A DNA stretch of 64,000 bases. Source: Thermodesulfobacteriales bacterium. GTDB lineage: Bacteria; Desulfobacterota; Thermodesulfobacteria; Thermodesulfobacteriales; Thermodesulfatatoraceae. Positions 1 to 8,522 of the stretch are shown here, in pieces. The DNA is taken from positions 37,621-101,620 of the forward strand of contig JALSKZ010000053.1 in assembly GCA_026988575.1 (NCBI GenBank), read 5' to 3'. The notes under the pieces are model-generated. The model had not been told where the DNA came from, searched no databases, and saw only the letters and a list, made by a program, of their open reading frames with translations. Position 1 is the stretch's first letter; the number at the start of each line of letters is the position of its first letter. A program made the position numbers and the translations under genes.

Positions 1-1
1 T

Positions 2-1120
2 ACCTGGGTGCATACCACGGCTCAACGATGGCTACTCTTTGAGCTTACCAATTCTGCTATCTCTTTGGGGGTTCTGGGGGCCATTGGGTCTCTTCCCATT
101 TTGTTGTTCTCGCTTCCTGCAGGCTATCTGGCCGACCGCCTCCCCAAAAGGAAGTTGCTCCTGCTGGCCCAAACCATAGCGGCTTCTCAAGCTTTTATTT
201 TGGGTATGTTGGTGCTCGAACACGTGGTAAAACCTTGGCATATCTTTGCTTTGGCCTTTGTGCTAGGGACTAGCGTTGCCCTTGAGTTCCCTGTGCGTCA
301 CTCTTTTATATACGAGCTGGTAGGCAAAGAGCCTTTAATAGCGGCCCTTTCCCTCCATTCTACGGCCTTTAATCTGGCTCGCTTTAGCGGACCGGCCTTG
401 GCTGGTTTCTTGATGGGGACCTTCGGCATAGCTACCTGTTTCTTTTTCAATGCCTTCTCTTATGTGCCTCTGCTGTGTATCCTGGCCTCGATGAATATTA
501 ATCAGGGGACCACTTCGGCCAAAAGGCCCTGGGAAGGGATTCAAGAGGTCTTTACCTTTGTAAAAGACAACCCGTCTATTAAGGCCACGCTTTTACTCAT
601 AGCCACCACGAGTGTCTTTCTCCTTCCCTATGCCATACTATTGCCTGTTTTGGCCCGCAAGGTTTACGGGGTGGGGGCTCAGGGCTTTAGTTTTCTCATG
701 GCTATAAATGGGTTAGGGGCGTTATGTGGTGCCCTTTTTATGGCTAGTGTGGGACAGCGGTTGCCCCGCAGAAAGTCTATATTGGCCCATCTTTTGGCTT
801 TGAGTTTCTTTTTGGGGCTTACGGCTCTTACGCATCGGTTCTCTGTGGCCTCCATTGGTCTACTAGCCGCGGGCTTCCACATGGTTTGTACCTTTACCTT
901 TGCCAATGCCCATCTCCAAATAAATTCCTCTGATGAACTTCGGGGACGGGTGTTGAGTCTCTTTAGCCTCAGTTTTTTGGGGCTCTTCCCTTTTGGGAGC
1001 TTGCTTTCTGGCTTTTTGGCCCAACACTTTGGCGTCCAAACCACTTTGCTAATAGGTTCAAGCATAGGTATTTTAATGGTCACTGTACTCTTTATTAGGG
1101 GCTTTGGCCGGCGTTTTTAG
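2..1120 (+). CDS. MFS transporter, 5' end cut by window edge
   Basis: The reading frame is open from base 2, and the codons before the first GTG (position 8) read T-W, matching the G-T-W-x-Q-x-x-A-Q-x-W-L stretch at the end of helix 1 in the enterobactin-exporter-like MFS family. The true start therefore lies left of the window and the GTG is not the start. About 370 residues are visible, with roughly 11 hydrophobic segments and the loop 2-3 motif D-R-L-P-K-R near residue 42. It should be an inner-membrane exporter driven by proton motive force; the substrate cannot be told. It is followed 41 bp later by the PAP2 gene on the same strand. Confidence 0.85.
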   Translation, partial: TWVHTTAQRWLLFELTNSAISLGVLGAIGSLPILLFSLPAGYLADRLPKRKLLLLAQTIAASQAFILGMLVLEHVVKPWHIFALAFVLGTSVALEFPVRHSFIYELVGKEPLIAALSLHSTAFNLARFSGPALAGFLMGTFGIATCFFFNAFSYVPLLCILASMNINQGTTSAKRPWEGIQEVFTFVKDNPSIKATLLLIATTSVFLLPYAILLPVLARKVYGVGAQGFSFLMAINGLGALCGALFMASVGQRLPRRKSILAHLLALSFFLGLTALTHRFSVASIGLLAAGFHMVCTFTFANAHLQINSSDELRGRVLSLFSLSFLGLFPFGSLLSGFLAQHFGVQTTLLIGSSIGILMVTVLFIRGFGRRF

Positions 1121-1161
1121 ATAGAGCTTGTACTTTAAAGGCCAGATGCTAAATTGGGACC

Positions 1162-1737
1162 ATGCTTACCGAAATATTGAAGTTAGACCACCAACTCTTT
1201 TTGTTCTTTAATCAAAGACGTATCCCTTTACTGGACCAACTAATGCCCATTTTTAGTGAACCCCGTTTTATCTATCTTTTTTTTATCTCCATAGCTGCTG
1301 TATTACTGTGGCGGAAGGGCAAAAATACTTTGATCGTAGCCTGTGGAGCCTTAATTTTTATGTTGGCTACCGATTTCGTCTGTGGACAAATATTAAAACC
1401 TCTAGTTGGTCGACCAAGGCCTTTTAGGAAGGTAAGCCCTGTTTATATTTATCAACATCATCACTGGCAAAAACTTCTTCACCCTTTAAAACCCTTGCCT
1501 CGAGGGCGCTCTTTCCCCTCTTGTCACGCCAGTAATGTCTCCTGTGTAGCTACTATTTTTACCTGTTTCGCCCCGGAACTAGCCCCGGTTTTGTGGTCTT
1601 TTGTCGCCGCGGTGATGTATTCGCGTCTCTATTTGGGAGTTCATTACCCTTTAGATGTCTTGGCGGGTCTGCTAGTAGGTCTAGTGATGGGAATAATGGG
1701 TTTTCGACTAATAGATTTACTGAGGTCTAAACGGTGA
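1162..1737 (+). CDS. PAP2-family membrane lipid phosphatase
   Basis: The 191-aa membrane protein carries the three PAP2 phosphatase motifs: K79-x6-R86-P87, P119-S-C-H122 (the usual P-S-G-H with Cys in place of Gly) and S154-R-x5-H161-x3-D165. The two His and the Arg are the expected catalytic and phosphate-binding residues. Hydrophobic segments surround the motifs, so the active site should face the periplasm. It overlaps the next gene, a GT39 lipid-linked-sugar transferase, by 4 bp (GTGA), which suggests the pair acts on lipid A or undecaprenyl carriers, for example removing a phosphate from lipid A or recycling carrier phosphate. The precise substrate is inference. Confidence 0.85.
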   Translation: MLTEILKLDHQLFLFFNQRRIPLLDQLMPIFSEPRFIYLFFISIAAVLLWRKGKNTLIVACGALIFMLATDFVCGQILKPLVGRPRPFRKVSPVYIYQHHHWQKLLHPLKPLPRGRSFPSCHASNVSCVATIFTCFAPELAPVLWSFVAAVMYSRLYLGVHYPLDVLAGLLVGLVMGIMGFRLIDLLRSKR

Positions 1738-3245
1738 AACGTTATATAAATGCCCTGTTTTCTCCAGCAGGATTGTTCATTTTGGTAATTGTCTCGGCCA
1801 GGCTGGTCTTTTTACAACAGATAAAACTACCTCTAAGCCCTGATGAAGCCTATTATTGGGATTGGGGGAGGCATCTGGCCTGGGGCTACTATAGTAAGCC
1901 CCCCATGGTGGCTTGGCTAATAGCCCTTTCGACCCACTTTTTGGGCATTAGTGAATATAGTGTTCGTATTCCAGCCTGGTTATGCGGTGGTCTTTATCTT
2001 GTCTTTCTATACTTTTTCAGCTTACGGCTCTTTGACGAGCAGGTGGGGTTGTGGTCTATCTTGGCCGCTGCCGCCACCCCCATAATGGCTGTTTATAGCT
2101 TTGTCATGACCATTGATCCTCCGCTTTTGATGTTTTGGGCTCTGGCCTTGTGGGTGGGCTGGCTTGCTGCCGAAACGCCCAGTTTGGGCCGCTTTGCCCT
2201 CTTGGGCCTTGTTATCGGGTTAGGCCTACTCAGTAAACAGACTATGGTGGCCTTTCCGGTGTTTTATTTTCTGTGGTTATATTACCACCCGGAATCCCGC
2301 AAGCTTTTACGCAAACCAGGTCCGTATTTGGCGGTTCTGCTGGCCTTTATTATGTGTGTACCTACCCTATGGTGGAATGCCCAACACCACTGGATTATGT
2401 TTAAACACACCTCCACCCATTTCAAGGAACAGGCCTTTCGGCTAGACGGCCCCCTTTTTTTTCTGGTGGAACAAGCCGGGGTTATTACTCCTATTACTTT
2501 TGTCTTGATGCTCCTAGGCTTTTACCTGGTAATAACCAGGGAAAAGTTGCGCAAAATACGTCAGGTGACCTATCTGTTTTTCCTTTCTGCCTTACCCCTG
2601 GGCCTTGTGTTGCCTCTGGCTTTTTTGCGTAAAGTAAACGCCAATTGGCCTGCCCCCTTTTATACCAGTGCGTTTTTGCTCGTTGCTGTGCTGTGTCTGC
2701 GTACAAAATGGCCTCAAAAGCGGGGGGTGTGGGTAAAGCGATCTTTCCTTATGGGAGTGCTTTTGGGGTTTATAATAACCATTATGTTGTACAAACTCCC
2801 GGTAATGCCGCAGAAATTCCCTCCGGCCGTAAGGGGGTTGTTATACAAGTTTGATGGTTGGCCGGAACTTGCCCAGGTGACCACCAAAAAGTGTCCCCCA
2901 GGGGCCGTAATTATTGCTGGAAGCCGCGATTATGCAGCAGAGTTGGCCTTTTATCTGCCTGGTCATCCGTATACCTATACCCTGTGGGAAGGAAGTTACC
3001 GTAGCCAATACGATATATGGGATGGCCTGGGGAATAAGATTGGCCGGAGGGCCCTGGTGGTTACCAAAGGCCCTCTAAACAAGAGTACTCTAAACCAGTG
3101 CTTGTGCCCGGTAAAATTTTTAGGGGCTTGGGAAAAGAAACTTCTAGGAGGACATAAAACAATACGGGCCTATTTTTATTCGGGAAGGCTGAGACATTGT
3201 CCTTGGTGGGGACCAACATGTCCCAAAAACGTTTCTTCACCATAG
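1734..3245 (+). CDS. GT39 / ArnT-like membrane glycosyltransferase
   Basis: This 503-aa polytopic protein has the PMT_2/ArnT N-terminal signature: P-D-E-A-Y-Y at residues 36-41, whose acidic pair sits in the first periplasmic loop and is catalytic in the family, followed by S-K-P-P-M at 54-58. About 11 to 12 hydrophobic segments are followed by a soluble, Cys-containing C-terminal region from about residue 370. Such enzymes move a sugar from a polyprenyl-phosphate donor to lipid A or other periplasmic acceptors. The start is GTG, overlapping the PAP2 stop codon by 4 bp, so the two are probably translationally coupled. Sugar and acceptor are unknown. Confidence 0.85.
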   Translation: MKRYINALFSPAGLFILVIVSARLVFLQQIKLPLSPDEAYYWDWGRHLAWGYYSKPPMVAWLIALSTHFLGISEYSVRIPAWLCGGLYLVFLYFFSLRLFDEQVGLWSILAAAATPIMAVYSFVMTIDPPLLMFWALALWVGWLAAETPSLGRFALLGLVIGLGLLSKQTMVAFPVFYFLWLYYHPESRKLLRKPGPYLAVLLAFIMCVPTLWWNAQHHWIMFKHTSTHFKEQAFRLDGPLFFLVEQAGVITPITFVLMLLGFYLVITREKLRKIRQVTYLFFLSALPLGLVLPLAFLRKVNANWPAPFYTSAFLLVAVLCLRTKWPQKRGVWVKRSFLMGVLLGFIITIMLYKLPVMPQKFPPAVRGLLYKFDGWPELAQVTTKKCPPGAVIIAGSRDYAAELAFYLPGHPYTYTLWEGSYRSQYDIWDGLGNKIGRRALVVTKGPLNKSTLNQCLCPVKFLGAWEKKLLGGHKTIRAYFYSGRLRHCPWWGPTCPKNVSSP

Positions 3246-4243
3246 GTCTTACACCCCATCGACTAGAATTCCTGCCCGCTATGACGGCCTTAATGGCCCA
3301 ACATAAGAGCATTGTCCTGGAAGAGCCCCCTCATGAAGGACTAAGTTCTTTTTTAAAAGGCCGTGTATCTATCGAAGAAATATTAGAAGACTTGGAGGCG
3401 GGTTTTCCTGAATACACCAAGGCAGCTTATAGGCACCTGAAAGTATTTCATGATCAAGGGCTAAAAATTTGTCAGGTAGAACCCTATTTGGAAGGGGTTT
3501 TTGTAATCCACAAATTGATAGAGGAAGAAGGGTGTTCGCCCCAAGATATTTCCCGACTGCCGTTTCTGGCAGAGGTCTATAAATACGAACACCAGGCCAC
3601 CGGGGCCCTCTTAGATTTTTATGCCGCCATGGGCGCCCCTTTTGAAGAGGTCTTGAGCAAATTAAAGGCCTTTGCCCGGGCCGATGCCCAGCGCCTTGAT
3701 TTTCGAGATCAGCTGAGGGCCAGGGCCATACGAAAGCTTCTATCTCACTTACCCATGCCGATCTTTATTGAAGCCGGCTATATCCACCTGCGCCTGATTT
3801 ATTATTTGGCCCGTAACAAAGGGGCGTGGCGGCTTTGTGTACGTAACTTGCTCCTTGAGGCCACGCGTACCCACGGTTTGTCTTCTTTTTGGCCCTCCCC
3901 AGGCGATGGTTTGACTTCTTATTATCTGTTAGGTAAACGCCACCGCCATGTGTCCGAAGACCTATTGGCCGCGCGCAGTCTGGTCTACATAAAGCTCATC
4001 GAAAAAGAAGAAATGTTCCCCAGCGCCCAGAAGAAGTTTCCCCACCTCTACCACGAGTTGATTTGGCGCATATTTGTCAATTTTTTATCCTACGAGGACT
4101 GTAAGCGTTTGGACCGTTTTATCAGGCTTTTACCTACAAACGAGGCCCAGTCTTTGGCCCAAAAACTCTTCCCTCACCAAGTACAACAGGCCCGAAAGAA
4201 GGTGGAAGAAGCCTTCCAGGCTAACGCGTTAAGGGCAAAATAA
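3218..4243 (+). CDS. Conserved hypothetical protein
   Basis: I do not recognise this 341-aa protein with confidence. It lacks a signal peptide and membrane segments, is rich in Leu, Arg and Glu, and appears helical and cytoplasmic. An H-K-S-I-V-L-E-E-P-P stretch near the N-terminus and I-F-I-E-A-G-Y-I-H near the middle faintly recall TraB/ChaN-type folds, but this is weak. I prefer ATG 3218, preceded by GGTGGGG at about 7 nt, over TTG 3197; both lie inside the 3' end of the GT39 gene, so translation is probably coupled. Its 3' end overlaps the convergent histidine kinase gene by 23 bp. Confidence 0.7.
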   Translation: MSQKRFFTIGLTPHRLEFLPAMTALMAQHKSIVLEEPPHEGLSSFLKGRVSIEEILEDLEAGFPEYTKAAYRHLKVFHDQGLKICQVEPYLEGVFVIHKLIEEEGCSPQDISRLPFLAEVYKYEHQATGALLDFYAAMGAPFEEVLSKLKAFARADAQRLDFRDQLRARAIRKLLSHLPMPIFIEAGYIHLRLIYYLARNKGAWRLCVRNLLLEATRTHGLSSFWPSPGDGLTSYYLLGKRHRHVSEDLLAARSLVYIKLIEKEEMFPSAQKKFPHLYHELIWRIFVNFLSYEDCKRLDRFIRLLPTNEAQSLAQKLFPHQVQQARKKVEEAFQANALRAK

Positions 4244-5321
4244 TGACGAATTCTGCCCCTTTTTGGTAATTTCGTCCCTTTATTTCTCCTCCGTGGGCTT
4301 CTACTATACGTCGTGATATAGAAAGCCCTAAGCCTGTTCCCTTTTTCTTGGTGGTAAAAAACGGTGTAAATAAATGTTTTAAGACCTCTTCAGATAGACC
4401 TGGACCTGTATCACGAATAAAGATATAGACTTCTTTTTCTTGAGGCCTTATCTCTAGTTCTAGCTCTCCCCCCTGAGGCATGGCTTCCAGGGCATTTTGC
4501 ATAAGATTAAAGAGTACTTCTTTAAAGCGCATTTCATCCAGGTGGAGCTTTAGGGGGTAATCTGGTGCCTTAAAGCGTACGTGAATTCCTTTTTCCTTGA
4601 AACGAGCCTGGTAAATTTTTAGGGCCTCTTGGCAAAGCTCGCGGAGGTCTATTTCTTTTAGATCTAACTTTAGCGTCCTCCCAAACTGGTTTATGTCTTG
4701 CAAAAGCTTTTGGAGCCTTTCTACTTCGCGAAGGATGAGCGCCAGTTTTTCTTTTTTACGTGGGTCTTCTTCCTTGCGATAAAGATTGGAGACCAAACCA
4801 CCAATGGCAATGAGGGGGTTTTTTATGTCGTGTACAATACGCGATACAGCCATTCCTACAGCAGCCAGTTTTTGACTCTCCACCAGCTGCCTTTCCATTT
4901 CTTTACGTTTAGTGATGTCGCGCAATATGGCGGTAAAGATCCAGCTGTCTTTGCACCGTGAGGCAGAACGCGAGATGCGCAAAGGAAAACGTTGCCCGTT
5001 TCGTCGATAGCCTGTACCAGAAAGGACCTGCCCTAGGACAGGTGACCTTCCGGTTTGCAGGAATTGTTCTATAAATTTTTTGTGTCTGCCGCGCAGTTCA
5101 GGAGCAAGAATAAGGTCCAGATCTTTACCCAAAACTTCATGGGCTTGCCAGCCAAATATCCTTTCTGCCGAACGATTAAAGAGAATAATACGGTGAGATT
5201 GATCTATAACTATAATGGCGTCGGTGGCGGACTGGATGATGCCTTCTAGAATGTCTTTACTAAGATCAGCCTTGGTGATAGAAGGGTCCCCTTTAAGTCC
5301 ATTTTTACTATTAACACTCAC
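4221..5321 (-). CDS. PAS-domain sensor histidine kinase (soluble)
   Basis: The 366-aa protein has a PAS domain at about residues 22-140, a HisKA domain with H164 in V-H-D-I-K-N-P-L, and a HATPase domain with the N box (N-A-L-E-A-M), G1 box (D-T-G-P-G-L), F box (F-T-P-F-F-T-T-K) and G2 box (G-T-G-L-G-L-S). No membrane segment is seen, so it senses a cytoplasmic signal, perhaps redox or a ligand through PAS. No response regulator lies next to it. It starts at GTG and overlaps the upstream oxidoreductase gene by 11 bp, so the kinase could read the state of that flavoprotein or its pathway; that link is inference only. Confidence 0.92.
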   Translation of the reverse strand: MSVNSKNGLKGDPSITKADLSKDILEGIIQSATDAIIVIDQSHRIILFNRSAERIFGWQAHEVLGKDLDLILAPELRGRHKKFIEQFLQTGRSPVLGQVLSGTGYRRNGQRFPLRISRSASRCKDSWIFTAILRDITKRKEMERQLVESQKLAAVGMAVSRIVHDIKNPLIAIGGLVSNLYRKEEDPRKKEKLALILREVERLQKLLQDINQFGRTLKLDLKEIDLRELCQEALKIYQARFKEKGIHVRFKAPDYPLKLHLDEMRFKEVLFNLMQNALEAMPQGGELELEIRPQEKEVYIFIRDTGPGLSEEVLKHLFTPFFTTKKKGTGLGLSISRRIVEAHGGEIKGRNYQKGAEFVIILPLTR

Positions 5322-6288
5322 GTTCCAGTCTCGCTAAGTGATGTCTTTTTATTCCTTCTACCACACGATGAGCAGAATTAAAAGCACTCATGATGCTTCC
5401 CTTCTCTACAGCTAGGTCTCCAGCCAAAAATAGACCGGGGATATTGGTCTCTCCGTATTCATTCACTACAGCCCGTTTGCCTTCCATTTTGACACCAATA
5501 CTCTTTAAGAAATTTTCCGGAGTGCTACCGCCAAGACAATAATAAACAGCTTCCACCACTAGGGGGTCGTGGTCTTTAAAGATCACTTTTATACCTTGCG
5601 GGTCTGGTTCTAAACGTTGGATATCCGTATTCATTAACAGGGTGATCTTTCCTTCCTGGACGAGTTTTTCTAGGTGGGCCATGTTGGTAGGATTAATCCG
5701 AAAGAACTGCGGACGTCTGTAAGAAAGAAATACCTGGGCTTTTTTAGCTAAAAAGCAGGCTGTTTCTGCTGCAGAATCCCCGCCTCCTACCACTAAAACT
5801 TTACGAAACGAAGAGTCTAGATGGGCCTGGGTACCAAAAAAGACCCTATCTTTGATTTCTTTGGGGATCTTATAAGAAGGCTTTACCGGACGACCAAATA
5901 TCCCTATGGCTATTACTACTACGGGGGCCTTTACAACTAAGCCCTGATTGGTCTCCACCACAAAACAATCGTTTTCCTTTTTGATATTACGTACTTCTTG
6001 CTTGAAGCGTATATCAAGTTCATATCTTTGAATGTAATCGTCTATTAGGGCCAGAAATTCTTCCTTAGTGCAGGTATCAAAACGACAAATCCCCTCTGGT
6101 TCTATTTTCCTCTTGCGGTAAACGGGATCTACCCTCTTGCCAGGATGATAAAATTTGTGTATAGTTTCACACGGTTGGTTGCTTTTTTCTAAGATAATTA
6201 CAGGTTCAAGGCCTGCGCTTTTGGCCTCTACTGCTGTAGCTATACCTGCTGGTCCTGCCCCAATAATAGCAATCTTTGTTTTTTCCAT
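5311..6288 (-). CDS. FAD/NAD(P)-dependent oxidoreductase, thioredoxin-reductase-like
   Basis: The 325-aa protein has two Rossmann dinucleotide motifs, G10-A-G-P-A-G15 for FAD and G168-G-G-D-S-A173 for NAD(P)H, and a C-terminal G-D-L FAD motif near L-F-L-A-G-D-L. The redox C-x2-C of true thioredoxin reductase is absent. The layout is that of the YpdA/CzcO-like single-subunit disulfide reductase group. A GGGAGG ribosome site precedes the ATG. It lies 81 bp downstream of a universal stress protein gene and overlaps a histidine kinase gene. The electron acceptor is unknown. Confidence 0.82.
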   Translation of the reverse strand: MEKTKIAIIGAGPAGIATAVEAKSAGLEPVIILEKSNQPCETIHKFYHPGKRVDPVYRKRKIEPEGICRFDTCTKEEFLALIDDYIQRYELDIRFKQEVRNIKKENDCFVVETNQGLVVKAPVVVIAIGIFGRPVKPSYKIPKEIKDRVFFGTQAHLDSSFRKVLVVGGGDSAAETACFLAKKAQVFLSYRRPQFFRINPTNMAHLEKLVQEGKITLLMNTDIQRLEPDPQGIKVIFKDHDPLVVEAVYYCLGGSTPENFLKSIGVKMEGKRAVVNEYGETNIPGLFLAGDLAVEKGSIMSAFNSAHRVVEGIKRHHLARLEREC

Positions 6289-6313
6289 AGACCTCCCTCT
6301 TAGAAACCTTTTT

Positions 6314-6337
6314 CCGGATGGGTTTTACCCCATCCGG
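6314..6337. other. Intergenic hairpin between usp and the oxidoreductase gene
   Basis: CCGGATGGG (6314-6322) and CCCATCCGG (6329-6337) form a perfect 9-bp stem with a 6-nt loop. It lies in the 81-bp gap between the usp stop and the start of the next gene on the same strand. No T-run follows on the minus strand, so it is not a classic terminator; it could be a processing or attenuation hairpin that separates expression of the two genes. Confidence 0.6.
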
Positions 6338-6369
6338 CACCGAAGATTTTAGTTTAAAGTTTATTTTAG

Positions 6370-6822
6370 TTATTTTTGATAGTGAGGATTTACCGTCATT
6401 ACTGGACAAGGAGCACGTTTTATTACTTGTTCTGCTACACTACCCAAAAGAATTTTTTCTAACCCTTTTCGTCCGTGGGTCCCCATAACGATTAAGTCAA
6501 TATTCTTTTCCTCCGCGGTCTTTACGATTTCTTCCGCTACTTCACCCCGCTTGACAATGGTCTCCACGTCCGAAAGGTCTTCCATATATTCATCAACAAA
6601 ATTGGCCATTTTTTTCTCCGCCGCGGCTATCATTTCTTCTTCTAAATTATCTAAGGCACTGTGGGGTACATAGAAATTGGCGTATTTTGATAACTCTTCC
6701 ACTACAAAGATTACTACCAGTTTTGCCTCTAACTTCTCTACAAAATAACGTACATACGGAAGCACTTTTTTCGAAGCGCTAGTGAAATCTACAGGAAAAA
6801 GGATATTTTTGATCTCGGCCAT
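6370..6822 (-). CDS. Universal stress protein (UspA family, ATP-binding type)
   Basis: The 150-aa single Usp domain ends with the ATP-binding signature G114-x2-G117-x9-G127-S128 (G-T-H-G-R-K-G ... L-G-S-V). This places it in the ATP-binding, MJ0577-like branch. It should be a cytoplasmic homodimer involved in stress survival. The start ATG has an AGGAGG-like site 5 nt upstream. It is divergent from the PHP gene across an 80-bp AT-rich gap and likely heads the oxidoreductase/kinase transcript. Confidence 0.93.
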   Translation of the reverse strand: MAEIKNILFPVDFTSASKKVLPYVRYFVEKLEAKLVVIFVVEELSKYANFYVPHSALDNLEEEMIAAAEKKMANFVDEYMEDLSDVETIVKRGEVAEEIVKTAEEKNIDLIVMGTHGRKGLEKILLGSVAEQVIKRAPCPVMTVNPHYQK

Positions 6823-6902
6823 AAGATCCTCCTATGTTAAATTGTCGTTCATACTTTGTACTATTTAGTAGATAAACAAGTCAAGAGAATTGGGGGCGTT
6901 TA

Positions 6903-7760
6903 ATGACTAGAAAAATTGATCTACACACCCATTCTACGGCCTCGGACGGGAGTTTTTCGCCAAAACAGCTTGTTCGTTTAGCGCAAGAGGTGGGTCTAGC
7001 TGCCTTAGCCCTTACAGACCACGATACCGTAGAGGGCCTTGCAGAGGCGGAACAAGAGGCCCAGAAATTACAAATATCTTTTGTCCCAGGGGTGGAGATA
7101 AGTGTTAAGTTTGAGGGCCCTGGTCACTTTCATCTGTTGGGATACTTTATTGACTATCGCCATCCTGCTTTGGTGGAAACCCTTACCAAACTAAAAGAAG
7201 CGCGGGCTTGCCGCAACCAGCTTATGCTTAAAAAGCTTCAAGCCCTTGGTATAGACATTCAATGGGAAGAGGTGGTTGCTGTTTCTGGGGGGGGAGAAAT
7301 CGGCCGTCCTCACTTGGCCCGTATTTTGGTAAAAAAAGGATTAGTAAAGGATATAGACGAGGCCTTTGAGAAATATTTGGCCAAGGGCGCCTCTGCTTAT
7401 GTGCCTAAGGCCCGCTTGACCCCCGAAGAGGCCTTTAAAGTAATCCATCAGGCCGGGGGGTTAACTTCCTTGGCCCACCCCTATTATCTGAAACTCGCTC
7501 CAGAAGAGCTTACCGCGTATATTATCCACCTAAAGGAGCTAGGATTGGACGCTATAGAGGCCTATTATACCGATCATTCTCCGGAATATACCCGTTTTTT
7601 GCTGGACCTCGCCCAAAAATTAGGGCTTTTGGTCTCTGGGGGTAGTGATTTCCACGGGGATAATAAACCAGAAATCGCCCTTGGCTCAGGAAAAGGCAAC
7701 CTCTTGGTCCCCGAAGAGGTATATTTACGTCTGTACGAGGCCTGGCAAAAGAGGAGATAA
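6903..7760 (+). CDS. PHP-domain phosphoesterase (RNase AM / TrpH-like)
   Basis: The 285-aa protein carries the PHP metal-binding motifs: D-L-H8-T-H10-S, D15-G, L-T-D39-H40-D41, P-G-V-E65-I-S, S-L-A-H-P and G-S-D-F-H-G near the C-terminus. These ligands build the trinuclear metal site. The length and motif order match YciV/TrpH, for which 5'-3' exonuclease activity on short nucleotides and RNA 5' maturation is known in enterobacteria. It should be cytoplasmic. It ends at the base adjoining the convergent pseudouridine synthase gene. Confidence 0.88.
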   Translation: MTRKIDLHTHSTASDGSFSPKQLVRLAQEVGLAALALTDHDTVEGLAEAEQEAQKLQISFVPGVEISVKFEGPGHFHLLGYFIDYRHPALVETLTKLKEARACRNQLMLKKLQALGIDIQWEEVVAVSGGGEIGRPHLARILVKKGLVKDIDEAFEKYLAKGASAYVPKARLTPEEAFKVIHQAGGLTSLAHPYYLKLAPEELTAYIIHLKELGLDAIEAYYTDHSPEYTRFLLDLAQKLGLLVSGGSDFHGDNKPEIALGSGKGNLLVPEEVYLRLYEAWQKRR

Positions 7761-8504
7761 TCAAGTTTTAATCAGCTTAAGTAGTTGGCGCCTTTCTTTG
7801 GGGGTAAGGGGCCTTATTTCTCCCGGTCTTAGTCCTTTTAGGCTTAAAGGACCAAATTGGGTCCGTTTCAACCGGAGCACTGGGTGCCCAATAGAGGCAA
7901 ACAGCTTGCGCACTTCTCTTTTGCGTCCTTCACCTACTATTACTTCAAAAGTTGTAGAGCTTTTATCTCTTCGGCGCACCCTTAGGGCCTTGGGGTATAC
8001 ACGGCGCCCTTCTACTTCGATCCCTTTACGTTCAAGGGCGTATATCTTTTCCGGGCAGGGATGCCCCTTGACCTTGGCTTCATACACCCGGTTTATCCCG
8101 TAGCGAGGGTGCAGAAGCCTCTGGGCCAAAAGACCGTCGTTGGTTAGCAATAGTAAGCCTTCGGTATCTTTGTCTAGACGTCCCACAGGAAAGACCCTTA
8201 CCGGTAAGTCTTGCAAAAATTCTTTTATCGTTGGTCGGCCATGAGGGTCATAAAGGGCGGTAAGGTATCCCCTTGGTTTATAAAATACGTAATAGACCTT
8301 GGCCGCGGGAATTATCAGGCGCCCGTTTACGGTGACTTTATTTTGGTTCGGGTCTATCCTAAGCCCTGGCTCCAAAACAATCTTACCGTCTACCGCTACC
8401 TTGCCTTGGAAAATGAGCTCATCGGCCTTGCGGCGTGAACAGACTCCAGCCTCGGCTATGAAGCGATTTAATCGTATCTTTTGGGAGACTATATCCTTAG
8501 ACAT
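7761..8504 (-). CDS. 23S rRNA pseudouridine synthase, RluB/RsuA family
   Basis: The 247-aa protein has an N-terminal S4 RNA-binding domain (about residues 10-55) and the RsuA-family catalytic motif G-R-L-D111-K-D-T-E-G-L-L-L-L, where the Asp is the catalytic nucleophile. K-P-R-G and the C-terminal E-G-R-K-R-E-V-R-K-L-F motif are also present. The S4 domain and the closing motif favour RluB (23S U2605) over RluF, but the exact target is not certain. It lies just downstream of bamA on the same strand (18-bp gap), so it may be the last gene of that operon. Confidence 0.9.
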   Translation of the reverse strand: MSKDIVSQKIRLNRFIAEAGVCSRRKADELIFQGKVAVDGKIVLEPGLRIDPNQNKVTVNGRLIIPAAKVYYVFYKPRGYLTALYDPHGRPTIKEFLQDLPVRVFPVGRLDKDTEGLLLLTNDGLLAQRLLHPRYGINRVYEAKVKGHPCPEKIYALERKGIEVEGRRVYPKALRVRRRDKSSTTFEVIVGEGRKREVRKLFASIGHPVLRLKRTQFGPLSLKGLRPGEIRPLTPKERRQLLKLIKT

Positions 8505-8522
8505 CTTTAGGCATCAAATGGA

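Noticed and set aside
679..1083. 134-aa minus-strand frame opposite the MFS gene
   Set aside because: Antisense to a clear transporter, with basic low-complexity composition typical of a shadow frame.
7645..8103. 152-aa plus-strand frame opposite the pseudouridine synthase gene
   Set aside because: It is antisense to a clear RluB-family gene and has no motif or ribosome site.
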